This document shows, piece after piece, positions 17,511 through 26,939 of a stretch of 64,000 nucleotides of DNA; within the stretch, counting starts at the first letter, position 1, and every line of letters starts with the position of its first letter. The translations under genes and the position numbers were made by a program. Below the pieces are notes generated by a model. It made no database searches and was not told the origin of the DNA. It was given only the letters and a program-made list of their open reading frames with translations. The DNA comes from Aved-18 sp964606665 (GTDB taxonomy: Bacteria; Cyanobacteriota; Vampirovibrionia; Obscuribacterales; Obscuribacteraceae), in assembly GCA_964606665.1 (NCBI GenBank), contig CAZSHS010000001.1, positions 124,001 to 188,000 on the forward strand, written 5' to 3'.

Positions 17511-20395
17511 GGCGATAGAATTTGATCGATACAAAGATCTTCTTTGCCGCTCGAAATTGTCTTGTTTAGTCCGTCGAGCCATGCTTTTTCTTTTATTGTT
17601 TTAAGTTTTCGATTGCTCAATTTGGCAATATTTTGTTTGGCTAGGTCGAATTGTCCGTCGCGAATCAAAGCTGCACAAACAAAGAAGTGTGGACGATTAC
17701 TAACTGGATAAATCTGGCTTGCAGTCTTCATTCTCCACAGTGCATTTTGAGTGTCACCAAGATTGAGATGACAGTGTGCAGCATAATAATTGGCGATGTA
17801 CTGAAGTGGGTTTATTTCAAGCGATTTTTCAAATTGAGTAAGACAATCAGTCACTGCTTGTCCGTTACGAAAATCGTTAAAAGCTTTGTATGTGATCGAT
17901 GCTGGCGAATCTGAGGAGCCAAAGAGATTGGTGTTTAAAGATTGTGGATAAACTTCGCTCAAAGTTTCTGGCTCAGTTTTAGAAAGTAAATAGTAATCAG
18001 ATGCACAGGTGTAAAGTGGCATGGTGTGAGCGACACGCGCGTATTTCAATTGATCTTCAAGTTCGCGCAAAGGTTGAGATAAAAGTGAGCGAAGTGCGCT
18101 TTCTAATTCTTTTATTTGTTTTTCGTTTGCTGGTTTGTTTCGAGCAGAATTCATCTCGACTTTTAAATTATCGTCTGTGTTAGGAAAAGCAAATTTTTTG
18201 GCTTTTGTTTCGCCTACCAAATCAGCTAGAAGGTCTGAGGGAGTATTGATACCGATTGAATACAATTTGTTTTTGAAATCAGCAGAGTGAAAGATATTTT
18301 TTAATCTCGTCACTAAGAGTTCTGGATTTTGGCGGGAAATCAGAATAATCTCGCCTGCTCCCCTTGGTTGAAATGCAACGCATCGTTCAGGTCCATTATC
18401 TTCAAATGCTATTGAGAAGGCATCTATAAGACTACGTAAATCCCCTTCATTCAATCCGTAAAGCTGAACCCACTGAACAAAAGTTCCATTGTGTTTAAGT
18501 TTACTTTTTGTCAATTTGAAAAATTCAGACGTATATAAATTGGCCGAGCCGGAGTTAGATGGTTCTCCTGGCTGAGATATGATCCAGTCGTATTTTTCGT
18601 CGCTGTTACTTAAAAATTGTCTGGCGTCGGCGATTTTGATTTTACATTTTGGAGAATCCCATGGCGTGTGGTTATACGCTGCGAACTCTTTGGCTGCTTC
18701 AAGAACTGTTTTCTCGATTTCGACCACAGTACATTCTTTGACGTTGTTCAGTCCAATTGCAGTACCGCATGTCATGCCTGTTCCCATGCCAATTACTAGA
18801 CCAGAGCTGTGCTTGGTTGCGTTAAGCGCTTGGGGCAACAGACCTAGCAATACTTGAGTAGGCATGTCTGACATCAATGGTTGAATGTCAGATGGAACTG
18901 GATCGGGAAGTGAGCCCTCGGTCTTTCCATTTGTTTTGAGCGCAAATAAGCCATTCACATTTTCGACGCTCACTACAGCATTCTGTCCTTCTTTGAAAAA
19001 GCGAAGGCTGTTTGGAGAACTGCTGGTTAATGCTTCTTTCGACCACTGAGGTCTCAGTAAAATTACTGGCGCTGAGAGCACTGCAAGTGTCAGGCAGATG
19101 CTGCTTATTAATGTGATTTTCTCTCTGCTGATATGATGGATTAGTATAAGAGCACATAAGTACAAGATGGCGAGAATGATAAGAAAACACATCTCGGTTG
19201 TAGTGATTCCAATTTTTAAATTGTAGATTTCGAATAAGACCCGCAGCGAAAAATATCCAAAAACGCATCCGGCAGTGTTGTATGCAAGTAATTTTGCTGT
19301 TTGTTTTGACAATGAAAGTACCAGTGGAAATATGGTGCCGCATATGGTGCAGGGCGTGAGTACTAGTAAATTCATGCAGATAGCTAATAGCACCATTTTG
19401 ACAAGAAAATAATTGGCTTGTCCAAAGGACGCAAGAGACTGTTCAAGCAATCTTGGAAAATAATCTGGAAGTACGGACAATCCAAAAATGCTTGCCATCA
19501 AGCAAAGTGCAGCAATGGTAAAAACTACAGCTAAAGCTTGCAAGAAGTTGGTTGACTGTATTTGTCTGCGCGAGTTGACTGCAGAAGTTATCCAGGCGCC
19601 CATGCTTAAACCGCCAAGACAAAAGGCGACAACTAAACCAAATGTGTAAGTATTGGTTCCGGCGATTAAACTGAAATATCGAGTCCAGCAGACTTCTAGC
19701 ATCATTATTATCCAGCCGGAAATAAAAGCAATAGAAGGTAAAAGCCGATGGGAAGATTCTGATTCTAAATCTGTCTGTGTATTGGATTGGATTTTGTTTC
19801 TGGACCAAAATAGTGCCGCGCCAATGAACAAATTTATTGCTGCTGCAAAGAACAGAGTTGTCGAGATTCCAAAGTTAGGAAGAAACAGAAAGCTCGTGCA
19901 AATCACACCGCCAAGAGCTCCTGTAGTATTCAGCGCATAGCTTGCCAAAACAGCCTTTGTGTTGCCGTTTCTACTAAGCAGCTCAATGGCAACGGGCAAA
20001 GAAGCGCCCATACAAATGGTCGGAATTAATAATAAGAATATTGAAATGGCCGCAGTGAGAGTCGGGTCCGCAATAGGTGAAGCAATGAGCCAGGAAAGAG
20101 CCATCGACGTGATCCCGCATGCGCCAAGAACTCCTTCAAGTAGCGCCCAGACCTTGCCTGGATTCTTGATTTTGTTCTTACTTTGAGCAATTGAGACGAG
20201 CATGGCACCTATTGCCATTCCGCCAAGAAAAACGCATACAATCAATGATACAGACGAGAAATTTCCGCCAAGAAACCGCACTAGAATGCGCTGCCAGACA
20301 ATTTCGTAAATTAGCGCAGCAAATCCAGAGAAAAATAAAGCGCTTAAAAGAAAAGGCTTATGTAATAGGCTGGACTGATCTAACATATTAGGCAT
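17507..20395 (-). CDS. Membrane-bound spermidine-synthase-like protein (MFS fusion) with C-terminal helical repeats
   Basis: About a dozen membrane segments (starting LLSALFFSGFAALIYEIVWQRIL) precede a spermidine-synthase-like Rossmann domain. That domain has LVIGMGTGMTCGTAIG, CTVVEIEKTVLEAAKEF, IADARQFLSNSDEKYDWIISQPGEPS and GTFVQWVQLYGL. A TPR-like C-terminal region follows (ITYKAFNDFRNGQAVTDCLTQFEKSLEINPLQYIANYYAAHCHLNLGDTQNAL). Such fusions are common in environmental bacteria but their substrate is unproven. Several ATGs are possible (20422, 20395, 20386). An upstream extension would overlap the divergent sbcC start, so 20395 is used. The C-terminus overlaps the convergent gene by 4 bases. 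Confidence 0.78.
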   Translation of the reverse strand: MPNMLDQSSLLHKPFLLSALFFSGFAALIYEIVWQRILVRFLGGNFSSVSLIVCVFLGGMAIGAMLVSIAQSKNKIKNPGKVWALLEGVLGACGITSMALSWLIASPIADPTLTAAISIFLLLIPTICMGASLPVAIELLSRNGNTKAVLASYALNTTGALGGVICTSFLFLPNFGISTTLFFAAAINLFIGAALFWSRNKIQSNTQTDLESESSHRLLPSIAFISGWIIMMLEVCWTRYFSLIAGTNTYTFGLVVAFCLGGLSMGAWITSAVNSRRQIQSTNFLQALAVVFTIAALCLMASIFGLSVLPDYFPRLLEQSLASFGQANYFLVKMVLLAICMNLLVLTPCTICGTIFPLVLSLSKQTAKLLAYNTAGCVFGYFSLRVLFEIYNLKIGITTTEMCFLIILAILYLCALILIHHISREKITLISSICLTLAVLSAPVILLRPQWSKEALTSSSPNSLRFFKEGQNAVVSVENVNGLFALKTNGKTEGSLPDPVPSDIQPLMSDMPTQVLLGLLPQALNATKHSSGLVIGMGTGMTCGTAIGLNNVKECTVVEIEKTVLEAAKEFAAYNHTPWDSPKCKIKIADARQFLSNSDEKYDWIISQPGEPSNSGSANLYTSEFFKLTKSKLKHNGTFVQWVQLYGLNEGDLRSLIDAFSIAFEDNGPERCVAFQPRGAGEIILISRQNPELLVTRLKNIFHSADFKNKLYSIGINTPSDLLADLVGETKAKKFAFPNTDDNLKVEMNSARNKPANEKQIKELESALRSLLSQPLRELEDQLKYARVAHTMPLYTCASDYYLLSKTEPETLSEVYPQSLNTNLFGSSDSPASITYKAFNDFRNGQAVTDCLTQFEKSLEINPLQYIANYYAAHCHLNLGDTQNALWRMKTASQIYPVSNRPHFFVCAALIRDGQFDLAKQNIAKLSNRKLKTIKEKAWLDGLNKTISSGKEDLCIDQILSP

Positions 20396-20452
20396 TAGGC
20401 TATATCTTAATGCGCCTGGCATAATTTGTCTTACTGACAAGGGAGACGCCTC

Positions 20453-23400
20453 TTGATTCTGAGGACGCTTACTCTCCACAACTTTATGAGCTATGCTCAC
20501 ACCAAGCTGGACCTCGATTCAGTTGCTGTCGCTTGTCTTTCTGGAGCTAATGGGTCGGGTAAATCTGCCCTTTTGGATGCTGTGACCTGGGCTATCTGGG
20601 AAGCTGCGCGCTCGGGCTCGGATGAGCTAATTCGCATAGGCGAGAGCGAAATGTGGGTGGAAGTAATTTTTGATTATGAAGGTCGAACTTTCAAAATCAT
20701 TCGCTCAAGACAAAGACGTATGTCTAGAAGCGGTGGCGCTGGCACTTCTAAAGGCAATCTTGAATTCCAAGTGCTTGAATCGAGTACAAGTGCTGTACCT
20801 GCACTGGTTGGAGCGGGAGGTGTTGGTGAAGCCGAATTAGAAGTCGAAAAAGAAGTAAATGTTCTGGATGCAGGACAGAAGCGAACCTGGCGAAGTTTGA
20901 CCGGGGCTAGCATGCGACACACGCAACAGGCTATTAGTCAGCTACTGCGCATGGACTTTGATACTTTTGTAAATAGCGCTTATCTAAAGCAAGGACGGGG
21001 CGACGAGTTCACAACCCGACAACCAGCAGAGCGTAAGCAAGTTCTGTCTGAAATTTTAGGGTTGTCTTATTTTGACCGGATGCAGGAAGCGTCGCGTCAA
21101 AAGGCTAAAGAACTCAAGATGCGCCTTGAGTTTATGGAAGGTGAACTTTTAAAAATAGACGAGCTTGAAGAGCGTCTCAAAGAAATAGAAGAGCAGAAAG
21201 TGGTGGCACATGAGGAGCTTGAAACCACTCTGAAAAATTGGCAACAATTCGATCAGGCGAGAAGCGACATCAAAAGTAAGATGGAGCAGCAACGATTCAA
21301 AGCTGAGCGCTCGCGCTTGTTGGCTCAACAATTTGAAGAAATCGAAATTGATGTTCTGGATCTCAAAATGCAAGTTGAGAAAAATCGAAAAGAAGAAAGT
21401 CACTGGCAGGAGACTTTGAGTCAGTCTAACTTTATTGAAGAACAGGCACGTTTGTTTATCGAGACCAGAAAGTCGGTCGAAGAGCTTGACCAGAAATCGA
21501 TTTTGTATCAAGGTCTCAAAGAAGAGAAGATTGAGTTACAATCCAAGTTAGTGAGCTTGCGCAATAATCTTGAGTACGAACTCAAGCATATCCAGCAGGA
21601 AATAAGTGAGTTTAACGCCAAACAGTCGCTTCTGAAGCAAGACACTGCGGGCAAAGAAAAGACTCAAGCTGCATATAACGAGTATAAACTGTTGCTTGAA
21701 CAAGAGCTTGCCCTGGCAATCAAGCAAGATGAATATATGCAATTGTCAGGTCGCGAAAAAGAATTGCAGTCTGTTCTTCTTGAAGCCAAGCTGAAACTGC
21801 AGGCTGAAATCGAGCAGAAGAAAAATGCTCTTGAAGAGCTCAAAAAAGTAGTCGAGTCTGCCCAGACATTCGATCAAGAAAGACTATCACTTGAAGAAGA
21901 AGCCCAAGCACTGGATAAGCTAGAAGCGGAATTCGAGCTAGTTGAGCAGGAGGGAATTTCGCTTAAATCGCAAATCGAGACCATTGAGCTGCAATCGGCT
22001 GAGTTCGCTCGCCACCAATCAGAATGTCAGCGAAAAATAGACGAGCTTGAAAAAAACATCGAAACTAGCATCTGTCCTTTGTGTTCGGGTCCAATTGTGG
22101 ACAAAGTGAAAGTAATAGACAAATACAAGAATGACATCAAAAATATGCATTCACAACGCGACTTGCTTGTGATTCGCCAGCAAGAGTTGGTCGACCAGCG
22201 CGACAACATGCGAAACAAATACAAAGATTTAAAAGCAAGTCTTGCTGGGCGCAAAGAATTTGATACTAGAATTGGTGCGTTCAATCAAAAAGAAAAAGCT
22301 ATTGGCGAGTCCAGACAATCGCTCAGTAAGCTTGAAGCAGATATAGTCATTCTTGAAAAAAAATTCGAGTCTGGTAATTTTGCACAAGTTGAGCGCTCCA
22401 GTCTTGCCGGCATACAAGTGCAATTGCAAGAGCTTGATTTTGATCCGTTTGTATTTACTAATTTGCAATCAGAGTTAAGACAAAGACGACACATAGAGGC
22501 TAAGCATCAGAAATTAGAAAAAGACCTTGCTGCGCTCAAAGCAAATGAAGAAAAATTTCCGCAATTGCAGGAGCGCGAGTCGGCCATCAAAGAAGAATTA
22601 GAAGTAGAGTCATATGGTCAAGAGTGGCGCCAAAAGCTGATTGAAAATACTAAGAAAATAGAAGATCTAAATTATGATAGAGAAAATCACTTAAAACTGA
22701 AAACCAATCTTGCCGAACTTATGATTTATGAGCAGAAAGCGCAAGAGTTATCTAGAGCCAATCTTGAGCTTCCAAAAATAAGACAGGTGATGCAAGAAAA
22801 TGAAACGAGACTGGCCACAAAACAAAATAGACTAGACGAAATAAAAAGCGAGCTTGAAGACTTATCCAAAATAGACCAGGCGGACGAGCGCACTCAGACG
22901 CTTGAATTAGTTGAATTGGAGCGCCAGATCAAGGAGCTTGAATTGCTCAAAGACGAAAAATCTAATGCTTGTGCTGTGTTTGAAAACTCGGCCATTGAGA
23001 TTGGCAAAGACCTTAAAGAGCTGAACAAGAAAAAAGACGCACAAAAAGAGCTTTTACATGAGCGCGAAGATTATTTATTATTGTCTGAGGCGTTCGGCAA
23101 GAAAGGCATTCAAGCGCTCATAATCGAGACTGCCATTCCGGAAATTGAGGCAGAAGCCAATCGCGTACTTGCAAGACTTAGCGATAACAAAATGCATGTG
23201 GGGCTTATTACTCAAGCTAAAACGAAGTCTGGCAATAATCTAGAGACGCTTGAAATTTTGATTGGTGACGAAGTTGGTACGCGTAATTATGAGTTATATA
23301 GCGGTGGAGAAGCTTTCAAAGTCAATTTTGCACTGCGAATTGCTCTATCTAGGCTGCTTGCAAGGCGTGCTGGAGCGCGGCTTGAGACTTTGATTATAGA

Positions 23401-23581
23401 TGAAGGTTTTGGTTCGCAGGACGAGAATTCACGTGACAAACTGGTCAAATCGATAAAAGCAATTCAGACTGATTTTGCCAAAATTCTTGTTATTACCCAC
23501 ATACAAGACGTGCGCGAAATGTTCCCCGTGCAAATCCAGGTTACTAAAGAATTAGGCGTTTCCAGTCTGCAAATAGTTTAA
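20453..23581 (+). CDS. sbcC: DNA double-strand-break nuclease ATPase subunit SbcC (Rad50 family)
   Basis: SbcC is the SMC-like ATPase that partners SbcD in processing DNA ends and hairpins. It has the N-terminal ATPase half with ANGSGKS Walker A (residues 32-38). Long coiled coils flank a zinc hook CPLCSGPI (Cys near 541). The C-terminal half has YELYSGGEAFKVNFALRIALS (ABC signature) and LETLIIDEGFGSQDE (Walker B). A TTG start at 20453 is supported by AAGGGAGA upstream and begins MILRTLTLHNFMSY, the normal N-terminus. At 1042 residues it is typical. sbcD, usually adjacent, is not in the window. Confidence 0.95.
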   Translation: MILRTLTLHNFMSYAHTKLDLDSVAVACLSGANGSGKSALLDAVTWAIWEAARSGSDELIRIGESEMWVEVIFDYEGRTFKIIRSRQRRMSRSGGAGTSKGNLEFQVLESSTSAVPALVGAGGVGEAELEVEKEVNVLDAGQKRTWRSLTGASMRHTQQAISQLLRMDFDTFVNSAYLKQGRGDEFTTRQPAERKQVLSEILGLSYFDRMQEASRQKAKELKMRLEFMEGELLKIDELEERLKEIEEQKVVAHEELETTLKNWQQFDQARSDIKSKMEQQRFKAERSRLLAQQFEEIEIDVLDLKMQVEKNRKEESHWQETLSQSNFIEEQARLFIETRKSVEELDQKSILYQGLKEEKIELQSKLVSLRNNLEYELKHIQQEISEFNAKQSLLKQDTAGKEKTQAAYNEYKLLLEQELALAIKQDEYMQLSGREKELQSVLLEAKLKLQAEIEQKKNALEELKKVVESAQTFDQERLSLEEEAQALDKLEAEFELVEQEGISLKSQIETIELQSAEFARHQSECQRKIDELEKNIETSICPLCSGPIVDKVKVIDKYKNDIKNMHSQRDLLVIRQQELVDQRDNMRNKYKDLKASLAGRKEFDTRIGAFNQKEKAIGESRQSLSKLEADIVILEKKFESGNFAQVERSSLAGIQVQLQELDFDPFVFTNLQSELRQRRHIEAKHQKLEKDLAALKANEEKFPQLQERESAIKEELEVESYGQEWRQKLIENTKKIEDLNYDRENHLKLKTNLAELMIYEQKAQELSRANLELPKIRQVMQENETRLATKQNRLDEIKSELEDLSKIDQADERTQTLELVELERQIKELELLKDEKSNACAVFENSAIEIGKDLKELNKKKDAQKELLHEREDYLLLSEAFGKKGIQALIIETAIPEIEAEANRVLARLSDNKMHVGLITQAKTKSGNNLETLEILIGDEVGTRNYELYSGGEAFKVNFALRIALSRLLARRAGARLETLIIDEGFGSQDENSRDKLVKSIKAIQTDFAKILVITHIQDVREMFPVQIQVTKELGVSSLQIV

Positions 23582-25779
23582 ACAGTTGAGGCAGGCTCAG
23601 CAGGAGGTTCTATCTGATTGGGTCCCTTTGATTTTTTGATTTTCTCTAAAATCAGAACGCCAGTATAAATTAAAATTGCCACCGCACCCAGTGCTCTCAG
23701 TCCAATGAGCATTGATAGATATTCGACACAAACTCCCACCAGGCCTCCAAGTATATTAAATGCAAGGCTTGTACTTGCAGATTTTGTTTCTTTGAAAAGT
23801 ATGGCAAACATGATTGAGGCAAAAACCATGGGAAGCAAGAATATCGCTGTTCCGGCAATCTGGGCTGGAATTTCGCCAAGCGAGGTAAGTGCGCTAACTT
23901 CGGTGAATGTGGTGCCAAGTAAAGCTAAAACCAGTCCAGCTCCCACGAAATACAAGTTGTTGAGCTTGAGCTTTGCTACTGAATAGTTTGCTATCAGAAT
24001 TACCAGCATCACCCCTGCTATAACGGTGCCGTTCACAAGCCAGGTAGAGCCGTATAACAAAGATAGAACCGACATCGCTCTTACTTCAAGCAGCATAAAT
24101 CCCATACCAGTCAAGAACATTTGCCAGTTCATGGACTGGTTTAAACCCTGTTTGAATTCGCGCGCTACAAGCCCAAATCCAAGCAGTAGAACCGAAATAA
24201 TCGGCAGCATGTAAACAGCCGGAACTTCTTTCTTGGGTAAGAATAAAAATGGCCAATCGTCGGTGGATACTGGTGTGCTCGAATTCAAATTAACTGGACG
24301 CTCTTTCATTTCGGTTATGAGGGTGCCCTTGCGACCAACTGCGCCAGGACCACTTACCAGAAATCCAACATTGACTCGCTCATTATTTACGCAATACCCT
24401 AGCGGCTCCATTTTGGTGGCACTGCCAAGTGCTTTGCTATGTCTGTCGTAGAGCCAATCTGTGAAAGATAGAAATCCTATTACTATCATGCCGTCTTTCT
24501 TTAGGTGGCGCGCAGCATCATTCAACGATTCTTGAGTGAACAAATAGTTGTCCATACGCAAGCTAGACAAGGACGAGAATGCGGCGTGACTATCGACGTA
24601 TGCAAATAGAATCACGTCGTATTTTTTGTCTGTTGTTTTTAAGAAAGTGCGAGCGTCCATATTAAGTAAATTCACTTTACTGTTTGCGTAGGGTTGCTCA
24701 GGATGTTTGCGTTTTCCAAGTTCGATAATTCCGGGATCGATTTCAATGGCATCGATGTGCGAAGCACCAGTTCTAATTGCGGCAGCTACGTCTGAGCCGT
24801 TTCCGGCGCCCAAAATGAGCACGTCTTCTGGAGTTTTAGTTGGAAATTGAAATGGTCTTTCAAAAGCGAAACGCATTTCCTTTTGAATTTTTTCTGGAAA
24901 TTTAGCCAGATTTTCAGGCGAGCAGTCTACGATTTGCTGGAAGTTATCGTAGTTTACATAAATCGCATAGCCCCAGAATTTGTTTTCTTTAGGGTCTGTA
25001 TTTGGCACACGCTCTTTCACTAAGTCGATTCGATAATATGGCGACCAGACGGTTTCAACATAGTCTGGGCCGTAAAAACTGCGCGCCATGAATGGTGCTA
25101 AGGCAAATGTATAAACTAGAGCAAGCACAATGATCAAAACGTGAATGAGTCGCTTTTTCCAGATAAACAGACCGACACCCACCACCGCCATCCAGATTCC
25201 AGGCGAGCAATTGAACCAGCATAAAGCAGAAAACAAAATGGTGCCTGCTAGCGCCCCAAACACATTGAGTGAGTAAGCTTTGAGTGGTGACATTTCTTCG
25301 AAAAGCTGTCCAATGCGCTGACCGTAACCAACGAAAGTCAAAACGCCAAGTGTGAATGCGCCAAGCATCACCGCAAGCGACAAAAATGTAGTAAGTAATT
25401 GTGAGCCAGGAGCCGCGCCGTTTACGCCGGCTGAACCCACACCAAAGAGCATGAACTTAAACGGGTCGACAAAAGTCAAGAATGTTAGATGCAGTCCCAG
25501 AGCGCATATAAGTAGTCCACACAGATATAGAAAAACATATGCGGATAGTTTCATATAATCTTTCTTGCGATTGGCCCAGACGAAACCTAGTCCCAAGCCC
25601 AGGAACGCTGCCATTAGTGGAAGATTTTTGAAATAAGCAAAGATGCGCATTTCTGTCGCCAACCAGCGAATAATCATCAATTCGCAAAAGAGGCTAAGTA
25701 AACTTATTAGTATTAGTTCACGCTCCAGCTTGCCCAGAAAGCCCGTGGAAGCTGGTGTTTCCTTCAATTCGGAAGTCAT
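23578..25779 (-). CDS. Membrane-bound spermidine-synthase-like protein
   Basis: A 733-residue protein with N-terminal membrane helices (ELILISLLSLFCELMIIRWLATEMRIFAYFKNLPLMAAFLG), a central spermidine-synthase-like domain and a C-terminal membrane block. The central domain reads DVLILGAGNGSDVAAAIRTGASHIDAIEIDPGIIELGKRKHP, NMDARTFLKTTDKKYDVILFAYVDSH and LKKDGMIVIGFLSF. The fold binds nucleotide-like cofactors, but the residues do not prove aminopropyl transfer. It is a second, differently arranged relative of the gene at 17507, and both converge away from sbcC. Its stop overlaps the sbcC stop in the palindrome TTTAAA. Confidence 0.78.
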   Translation of the reverse strand: MTSELKETPASTGFLGKLERELILISLLSLFCELMIIRWLATEMRIFAYFKNLPLMAAFLGLGLGFVWANRKKDYMKLSAYVFLYLCGLLICALGLHLTFLTFVDPFKFMLFGVGSAGVNGAAPGSQLLTTFLSLAVMLGAFTLGVLTFVGYGQRIGQLFEEMSPLKAYSLNVFGALAGTILFSALCWFNCSPGIWMAVVGVGLFIWKKRLIHVLIIVLALVYTFALAPFMARSFYGPDYVETVWSPYYRIDLVKERVPNTDPKENKFWGYAIYVNYDNFQQIVDCSPENLAKFPEKIQKEMRFAFERPFQFPTKTPEDVLILGAGNGSDVAAAIRTGASHIDAIEIDPGIIELGKRKHPEQPYANSKVNLLNMDARTFLKTTDKKYDVILFAYVDSHAAFSSLSSLRMDNYLFTQESLNDAARHLKKDGMIVIGFLSFTDWLYDRHSKALGSATKMEPLGYCVNNERVNVGFLVSGPGAVGRKGTLITEMKERPVNLNSSTPVSTDDWPFLFLPKKEVPAVYMLPIISVLLLGFGLVAREFKQGLNQSMNWQMFLTGMGFMLLEVRAMSVLSLLYGSTWLVNGTVIAGVMLVILIANYSVAKLKLNNLYFVGAGLVLALLGTTFTEVSALTSLGEIPAQIAGTAIFLLPMVFASIMFAILFKETKSASTSLAFNILGGLVGVCVEYLSMLIGLRALGAVAILIYTGVLILEKIKKSKGPNQIEPPAEPASTV

Positions 25780-25925
25780 AAAGTCCTCATATCCGCGACA
25801 AAATAGATCTATTTTAAGCTCTTTACTTCATTCATAACTAGTTATTATTCATTTGCAAAAGCTCAATCTAATAAGGTGCTTCTTACGGTAAAATGCACTG
25901 AAATAATCTTCTGGGGGCAAAAGTC

Positions 25926-26939
25926 ATGCACTTCAAAAAGCTAGTAATAATGACAGCTTTGACAACACTCTCGCTTGCCGGTCCGGCGTTTGCGCAAAAT
26001 GGCAACTCTGATATTTCAGCTGTGACTTTGCAGGTGGTACCTGGTCAAGGTGGCGCGCAATCAGTTGTGACTCCCAGAGGAATGGTTGTTCCATTGCCAG
26101 GTCCTGGGGTCAATGCCAATTCGGTTCAGATTTTTATGGGTTCGCAAGGCGGTTATTGGTATGTGGACCGCAACGGTCAAAACGTAGACCTTACCGCGGC
26201 AGTCGAGCGTTTCAGACAAATGACTGGACAGGGCAATATGCCTAATCAAATGAATCAAGCACAAGTGCCGCAGTATGCCGCTGCTCCTCCAGTTAATGTT
26301 TATAACGAACAGGCGCCATCTAATTCATCATCAGGTAGTGGAGTCGGCTCAACTCTTGTCACTGCAACAGCAGCGGGACTTGGTGCTATGGCAGGCTCGG
26401 CTATGACTAATTCGTATTACAACAATGGTTATTATCATGGCGTGCCATACGGCACTCCGCTTTATTATCCTCACGGTGGCAATCCGTATTACCGTGGAGC
26501 TGGCGGCAGTACAGTAAATGTAGACCGTACTTATAACGGTGGAAACAATACTGCCAATATCAATAATGGTGATATCAACAGTGTTCACGCAAATGACTTT
26601 AAGAAACAACAAGACTGGTATGCCAATCAGCAAAAACAAAATCCTTCCCAGTTTCAGAACTGGCAGAAGAGTGCTTCAGGCGAAAACCCATTTGTAAACA
26701 GAGGTGACTCACAGGGCGGTGGTTTTGCCGACCGTCGAAACGCTGCTCAGGGTAACGCGGGTGAACAGGGTGGCCGACACGGATTGTTCAATCGTGGTGG
26801 CGGCGAAGCCAATCCCGGAGCTGCAACCAATGGTGGTGGCAGATTCAATAGAGGTGGATCTGTTCAGCCGGAGGCTCAAGGCGGACGATTTGGAAATGCT
26901 GGTGGTGGTGGACGATTTGGTGGTAGGCGCGGACGTTGA
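25926..26939 (+). CDS. Exported Asn/Gly-rich protein with RGG-like tail
   Basis: A signal peptide (MHFKKLVIMTALTTLSLAGPAFAQ) is followed by a short unique region, a Tyr/Gly/Asn-rich middle (YYNNGYYHGVPYGTPLYYPHGG) and a Gly/Arg-rich tail with repeated GGGRFNRGG-type units. No enzyme domain is visible. The composition suggests a flexible surface or matrix protein, or one that binds nucleic acid or polyanions outside the membrane; this is inference. The ATG has GGGGGC upstream. The stop overlaps the TTG start of the penicillin acylase gene (TTGA), so translation is probably coupled. Confidence 0.75.
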   Translation: MHFKKLVIMTALTTLSLAGPAFAQNGNSDISAVTLQVVPGQGGAQSVVTPRGMVVPLPGPGVNANSVQIFMGSQGGYWYVDRNGQNVDLTAAVERFRQMTGQGNMPNQMNQAQVPQYAAAPPVNVYNEQAPSNSSSGSGVGSTLVTATAAGLGAMAGSAMTNSYYNNGYYHGVPYGTPLYYPHGGNPYYRGAGGSTVNVDRTYNGGNNTANINNGDINSVHANDFKKQQDWYANQQKQNPSQFQNWQKSASGENPFVNRGDSQGGGFADRRNAAQGNAGEQGGRHGLFNRGGGEANPGAATNGGGRFNRGGSVQPEAQGGRFGNAGGGGRFGGRRGR

